Source of the DNA: Pseudomonadota bacterium
GTDB taxonomy: Bacteria; Desulfobacterota; Anaeroferrophillalia; Anaeroferrophillales; Tharpellaceae
Direction: 5' to 3'
DNA length: 17,747 bases
Assembly: GCA_015486505.1 (NCBI GenBank)
Contig: WFRP01000200.1
Span: forward strand, 1 to 17,747
Part shown: positions 14,650-17,747 of the stretch, piece by piece
How the letters are laid out: every line of letters begins with the position of its first letter
How positions within the stretch are numbered: position 1 is the stretch's first letter
The notes under the pieces: model-generated
The model's input: only the letters and a program-made list of their open reading frames with translations
Databases searched by the model: none
Told to the model about the DNA's origin: nothing
Position numbers and translations under genes: made by a program

Positions 14650-15059
14650 TTCCTGGGAGCGAAAACCACCCGGAGAGTACCGCGCTGGCTCTGGTGGAGT
14701 TCAAAGCCGGCCGGTTTGACTTTGCCATCGAAGCCTCCGGGGTCCGGGGCTCGGAAGCGTTGCCGGATTACGATATCCCGGAAATTGAGACGCTGTTGTC
14801 TCTTTCTGAGGTTAACAATCGCGCTGCGCGATTGTGCCTGTCATTAGAAAGCGGCGGCCAGATTCATAAAATTTCGGTCGCGGCGCCGATTGCTCTTTTT
14901 TCATTACCGGCGGCGGCAATCCAGCCGCTGCCGCCCGCGCTCAAGGCCCGCTGCAGACTCCCAGGATTACGGGCGCTGGCATTAACGAAAGAAAAGTTTA
15001 TTTTATTGATCAGTTTACAGGATCTTCTGTTAAGGTGCAAGACAGCATGGTCGCAATAA
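14646..15059 (+). CDS. CheW-like protein 2, short and divergent
   Basis: A 137-residue protein with the beta-rich CheW pattern: ALALVEFKAGRFDFAIEASG at the start and 'FILLISLQDLLLR' at the end. The conserved central VINVRG loop cannot be recognised, and the protein is shorter than a usual CheW (about 150-170). Position and coupling (ATGA overlap with CheW 1) support a CheW role, perhaps for a different partner surface. Its 3' end overlaps the next gene by 13 bp (from the preferred ATG). Confidence 0.7.
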   Translation: MIPGSENHPESTALALVEFKAGRFDFAIEASGVRGSEALPDYDIPEIETLLSLSEVNNRAARLCLSLESGGQIHKISVAAPIALFSLPAAAIQPLPPALKARCRLPGLRALALTKEKFILLISLQDLLLRCKTAWSQ

Positions 15060-15868
15060 AAATCGATGCAGGACGGTGTATCCGGGACGGCTTATGTTCA
15101 AATATATGTCCGCTGCAGATTATCCTGCCGCCGGAAGAGGGCATGATTCCGCAAACAGGGCCTGAATTTGCCCGATGCTGCATAAAGTGCGGACACTGCG
15201 TTGCTATCTGTCCGACCGGGGCTTTGCGGCATTCTTTCATAACGCCGGAACAATGCATAACGAACTTAGAACCGGCTTTTGACCTGGAATCTTTCGAGCG
15301 CTGTCTGCGCCGCCGGCGCTCAACCCGCCGTTTTAAGGACAGGCTGCCTGAAAAAGAGACTCTAGAACGCCTGATCGGATTGACGGCCTATGCGCCTTCC
15401 GGTCATAACCTGCAGGCGGTCAGGTGGCAGGTTTACCGTTGTCGGAACGATTTAGCGACTATGGTTGATATGGTATGCGACTGGATGAAGCAGCTGCTTT
15501 CAGAGTCTCCGGACGCGCCATCGGCCCCCTTGTTCAGGAAAATCATTAAAGATCGGGCTCGCGGCGGCGATTTTATCCTGCATCATGCGCCAATCCTTAT
15601 CATTGCCCACAGTCGAATTCGTACCGGAACCGAGCCCACTGACGCGGCGATCGCACTGTCATATATTGATTGTGCCGCGCCCGGTCTCGGTCTGGGTTGC
15701 TGCTGGGCCGGTTTATTCAAGATGGCGGTCAAATCCTGGAAACCGCTGCTGCAGTTTCTTGATCTGCCTCAGGGACACCACCTGCATGAAGCCTTGATAA
15801 TCGGTTATCCAAAATATGTCCTTCAGCGGGTCCCGCCCAGAAAACAACCCGAAATAAAGTGGAGTTGA
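15047..15868 (+). CDS. Ferredoxin-nitroreductase fusion (two 4Fe-4S motifs plus FMN nitroreductase domain)
   Basis: A cytoplasmic flavin oxidoreductase of about 273 residues. The N-terminal ferredoxin part (1-62) has a first motif C11-x2-D14-x2-C17-x3-C21-P, with Asp in place of the second Cys, and a normal second motif C45-x2-C48-x2-C51-x3-C55-P. The nitroreductase part starts near RRRSTRRFKD and contains APSGHNLQAVRW (FMN/dimer region) and GLGLGCCWAGLF near the C-terminus. The substrate is unknown. I prefer the ATG at 15047, because AAGGTG (15032-15037) lies 9 nt upstream. A GTG at 15035 would add 4 residues but overlaps that site. The gene overlaps the end of the second cheW gene, so it is co-transcribed with the chemosensory operon. 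Confidence 0.9.
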   Translation: MVAIKIDAGRCIRDGLCSNICPLQIILPPEEGMIPQTGPEFARCCIKCGHCVAICPTGALRHSFITPEQCITNLEPAFDLESFERCLRRRRSTRRFKDRLPEKETLERLIGLTAYAPSGHNLQAVRWQVYRCRNDLATMVDMVCDWMKQLLSESPDAPSAPLFRKIIKDRARGGDFILHHAPILIIAHSRIRTGTEPTDAAIALSYIDCAAPGLGLGCCWAGLFKMAVKSWKPLLQFLDLPQGHHLHEALIIGYPKYVLQRVPPRKQPEIKWS

Positions 15869-15872
15869 GCCA

Positions 15873-15941
15873 ATGTATTCGGTTGAACTCCGAAATCCAA
15901 GCAGTGCGAGTAAATTTAAAGTAATAGATTTTGCGTTATGA
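15873..15941 (+). CDS. Small ORF (22 aa), candidate translational-coupling leader of the DUF4301 gene
   Basis: It starts with ATG at 15873, 8 nt after a GGAG (15861-15864) that overlaps the nitroreductase stop. It encodes a 22-residue peptide beginning MYSVELRNPSSASK and ending in VIDFAL. Its TGA (15939-15941) overlaps the ATG of the DUF4301 gene as ATGA, and the DUF4301 gene lacks its own Shine-Dalgarno. It is not in frame with the downstream gene. It could be a true leader or a remnant of a lost gene; no peptide family is recognised. Confidence 0.5.
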   Translation: MYSVELRNPSSASKFKVIDFAL

Positions 15942-17509
15942 ACCCGGAATTATTTACAGATAAGGATTTAGTCCAGATCAGTTCTCGGGGAATTAGCCTT
16001 GAAAAGGTTGTTGCCGAGATTGAGATATTTAAGCGGGGCGCGCCTTTTCTTAAACTTGACCGGCCGTGTACGGTTGGGGATGGGATTAAGCGGATTGCCG
16101 CAGATGAGGCGTTATCTCTGGTTGAGTTTTTCACGGAAACCGCGGCGGCCAGAGATCTTGTGAAATTTGTCCCGGCTTCCGGGGCCGCGAGCCGGATGTT
16201 TCAAGTGTTATTACAGGCAACTTATGCGAATGAGCGGATTTTTTTGCCCGAAGTTGCCGCCCGGGCCGCCGCCGGTGATCCGGAGGCCGGGCCGCTGCTG
16301 GTTTTTATGCGGGGTATAAAGAAATTTGCTTTTTTTTCTGATTTGCAGGCGGTTATGGCGGCTGCCGGCCTTGATATTGAGGCGCTGATCGGGGAGGGTG
16401 AGTTTAAGGAGATAATTGATTACCTCTTAACGGCCAAAGGCCTTAATTATGCTGGTTTGCCGAAAGGACTGCTGAAATTTCATAAATATCCCGGCGCAAG
16501 CCGCAGCGCTTTTGCCGAGCATCTGGTTGAGGCCGCCGCTTACGCCCGGGGCCGCGGCGGCAAATCCCGGCTTCATTTTACGGTGTCACCGAAACATCGG
16601 CCGGAATTTAACCAGGCGCTGGCTGAGATTAAAGATGAATATGAAAAGGAATATGGAGTTTGTTTCGACATAGATTTTTCAGAGCAGGAAAAGGCGACTG
16701 ATACGCTGGCTGTCGATCTTGAAAATCGCCCCTTTCGTGATGCTGACGGCCGGCTGCTGTTTCGACCGGGCGGCCACGGAGCCCTTTTCGATAACCTGAA
16801 CCGTCTTGAAGCGGATATTATTTTTATCAAGAACATTGATAATGTCGTTCCTGATCGTTTTAAGGCTGGAACCTTTTTCTGGAAAAAAGTGCTCTGCGCT
16901 TATTTGTTCAAGGTGCAGCGGCAGATCTTTACTTATCTTGAAAAAATCGAGCGCCAGCCGGTGGCGGCTGAACTTTTAAATGAAATTCTTGAATTTTGCC
17001 GGGATGAGTTGTCGGTGCCGCCGCCGACAGGTTTTGCTTTACGTTCCGATTTGGCAAAGGCGGATTTTCTGAGCAAAATTCTCAATCGGCCGCTCCGGGT
17101 TTGCGGTATGGTAAAAAATGAAGGCGAGCCGGGCGGCGGGCCGTTCTGGGTTGCGGGGCGGGACGGCAGTTTGTCTCTGCAGATTGTTGAAGGGGTCCAG
17201 ATTGATCCGCGCGCGCCCGACCAGCAGGAGATTTTGCGAAAGGCGACCCATTTCAACCCGGTCGATCTGGTTTGCGGGGTCCGGGACCGGCAGGGTCGGG
17301 GGTTTGATCTGAAAAAATATGTTGATAACGCGGCGGTTTTTATCGCGCAGAAATCCAGGGACGGCCGCGAAATTAAAGCTCTGGAGTTGCCGGGAATCTG
17401 GAACGGGGCCATGGCTTACTGGAATACGATTTTTGTTGAGGTGCCGCTTAAAACCTTTAATCCGGTTAAATCGGTAAATGATCTGCTTCGCGATGAGCAT
17501 CAAACTTAA
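15938..17509 (+). CDS. DUF4301 family protein
   Basis: A 523-residue protein of the family's usual length. It has the family's N-terminal pattern (FTDKDLVQISSRGISLEKV, 'FLKLDRPCTVGDGI'), a glycine-rich FVPASGAASRMF (77-88), LPKGLLKFHKYPGASRSAF (174-192), HFTVSPKHRPEF (213-224) and 'FRPGGHGALFDNLNRL' with IFIKNIDNVVPD (275-306). The glycine-rich loop, the PKG-x-FH segment and the GGHG/NIDN segment recall sugar-nucleotide pyrophosphorylase folds. That comparison is my inference and gives no substrate. No signal peptide or membrane segment is seen. There is no Shine-Dalgarno at the ATG; translation is probably coupled to the small ORF. Confidence 0.85.
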   Translation: MNPELFTDKDLVQISSRGISLEKVVAEIEIFKRGAPFLKLDRPCTVGDGIKRIAADEALSLVEFFTETAAARDLVKFVPASGAASRMFQVLLQATYANERIFLPEVAARAAAGDPEAGPLLVFMRGIKKFAFFSDLQAVMAAAGLDIEALIGEGEFKEIIDYLLTAKGLNYAGLPKGLLKFHKYPGASRSAFAEHLVEAAAYARGRGGKSRLHFTVSPKHRPEFNQALAEIKDEYEKEYGVCFDIDFSEQEKATDTLAVDLENRPFRDADGRLLFRPGGHGALFDNLNRLEADIIFIKNIDNVVPDRFKAGTFFWKKVLCAYLFKVQRQIFTYLEKIERQPVAAELLNEILEFCRDELSVPPPTGFALRSDLAKADFLSKILNRPLRVCGMVKNEGEPGGGPFWVAGRDGSLSLQIVEGVQIDPRAPDQQEILRKATHFNPVDLVCGVRDRQGRGFDLKKYVDNAAVFIAQKSRDGREIKALELPGIWNGAMAYWNTIFVEVPLKTFNPVKSVNDLLRDEHQT

Positions 17510-17542
17510 AGGGGAGACTTACGCCCTTTTGGCTTTTTGGTG

Positions 17543-17747
17543 GTAACTATTCAGCCAAATTTTACCCCCACCTTCTGGAGGGGGCGGGGGTGGTTTTTCA
17601 TAAGCGGTTGCGGAAACGATTTCGTTGTTTTTCGGAAGCGAGCGGGAGCCCATTAGCATTGCAACTGTTTGAGCGTAAGCGAGTTTTGCGAGGCGGGCGC
17701 AGCGAGCGTAAGGAAAAACAGAAATCTTAACGCCTGGCGGAGAAAAA
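17543..17747 (+). mobile_element. MITE copy E (IS66-like ends), cut by window end
   Basis: It begins GTAACTATTCAGCC (17543-17556), 33 bp after the DUF4301 stop, followed by the C-rich hairpin, the CATTAG hexamer (17651-17656) and the same downstream body as copy D. It runs off the window about 40 bp before the expected right end. The left flanking octamer is TTTTGGTG (17535-17542); the matching duplication would lie outside the window. Confidence 0.88.

Overview
The window looks like a piece of chromosome from an anaerobic or microaerophilic Gram-negative bacterium, most likely of the Desulfobacterota/deltaproteobacterial type. This is inferred from protein style only: a hybrid cluster protein of the anaerobe type, a ferredoxin-nitroreductase fusion, a DUF4301 protein and a Wsp-like chemosensory operon. 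No rRNA or other marker gene is present. I recognise no tRNA, rRNA or CRISPR array.

Layout. Positions 147-4154 (minus strand) carry, in transcription order, hcp (hybrid cluster protein / hydroxylamine reductase), a hot-dog thioesterase and an M48/Ste24-type membrane protease. Hcp has its own terminator and a perfect FNR/HcpR-like palindrome upstream. Positions 5041-15868 (plus strand) form a tightly packed chemosensory cluster: methyl-accepting protein, CheB, CheR-TPR, CheA-REC hybrid, single-domain response regulator, Hpt-REC-REC-GGDEF diguanylate cyclase, two CheW-like proteins, then a ferredoxin-nitroreductase that overlaps the second CheW gene. The parts list matches the Pseudomonas Wsp surface-sensing system (WspA/F/C/E/R plus two CheWs), so the expected output is cyclic di-GMP rather than flagellar rotation. 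The cyclase carries an extra N-terminal Hpt domain and a second receiver, and an extra lone receiver precedes it. A 22-codon leader-like ORF and a DUF4301 gene follow (15873-17509).

The most striking non-coding content is repeats. Five copies (two cut by the window edges) of a non-coding element share ends GTAACTATTCAGCC...GGCTGAATAGTTAC. Two complete copies have perfect 8-bp target duplications and the third has a 7/8 match. GTAA ends plus 8-bp duplications point to IS66-family MITEs. A second, smaller family has conserved ends that fold into a bulged hairpin with variable loops. It occurs nested inside one MITE and twice in tandem between cheA and the response-regulator gene. One MITE supplies the stop codon of the protease gene, and a tandem hairpin unit begins exactly at the cheA stop codon.

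How it fits together (inference): the membrane sensor controls CheA, CheB/CheR adapt it, and phosphate flows to one or more of five receivers and possibly through the cyclase's own Hpt. The GGEEF domain, with an intact RxxD inhibitory site, makes c-di-GMP. The flanking hcp and nitroreductase are redox/nitrosative-stress type enzymes, but a functional link to the sensor is only suggested by proximity.
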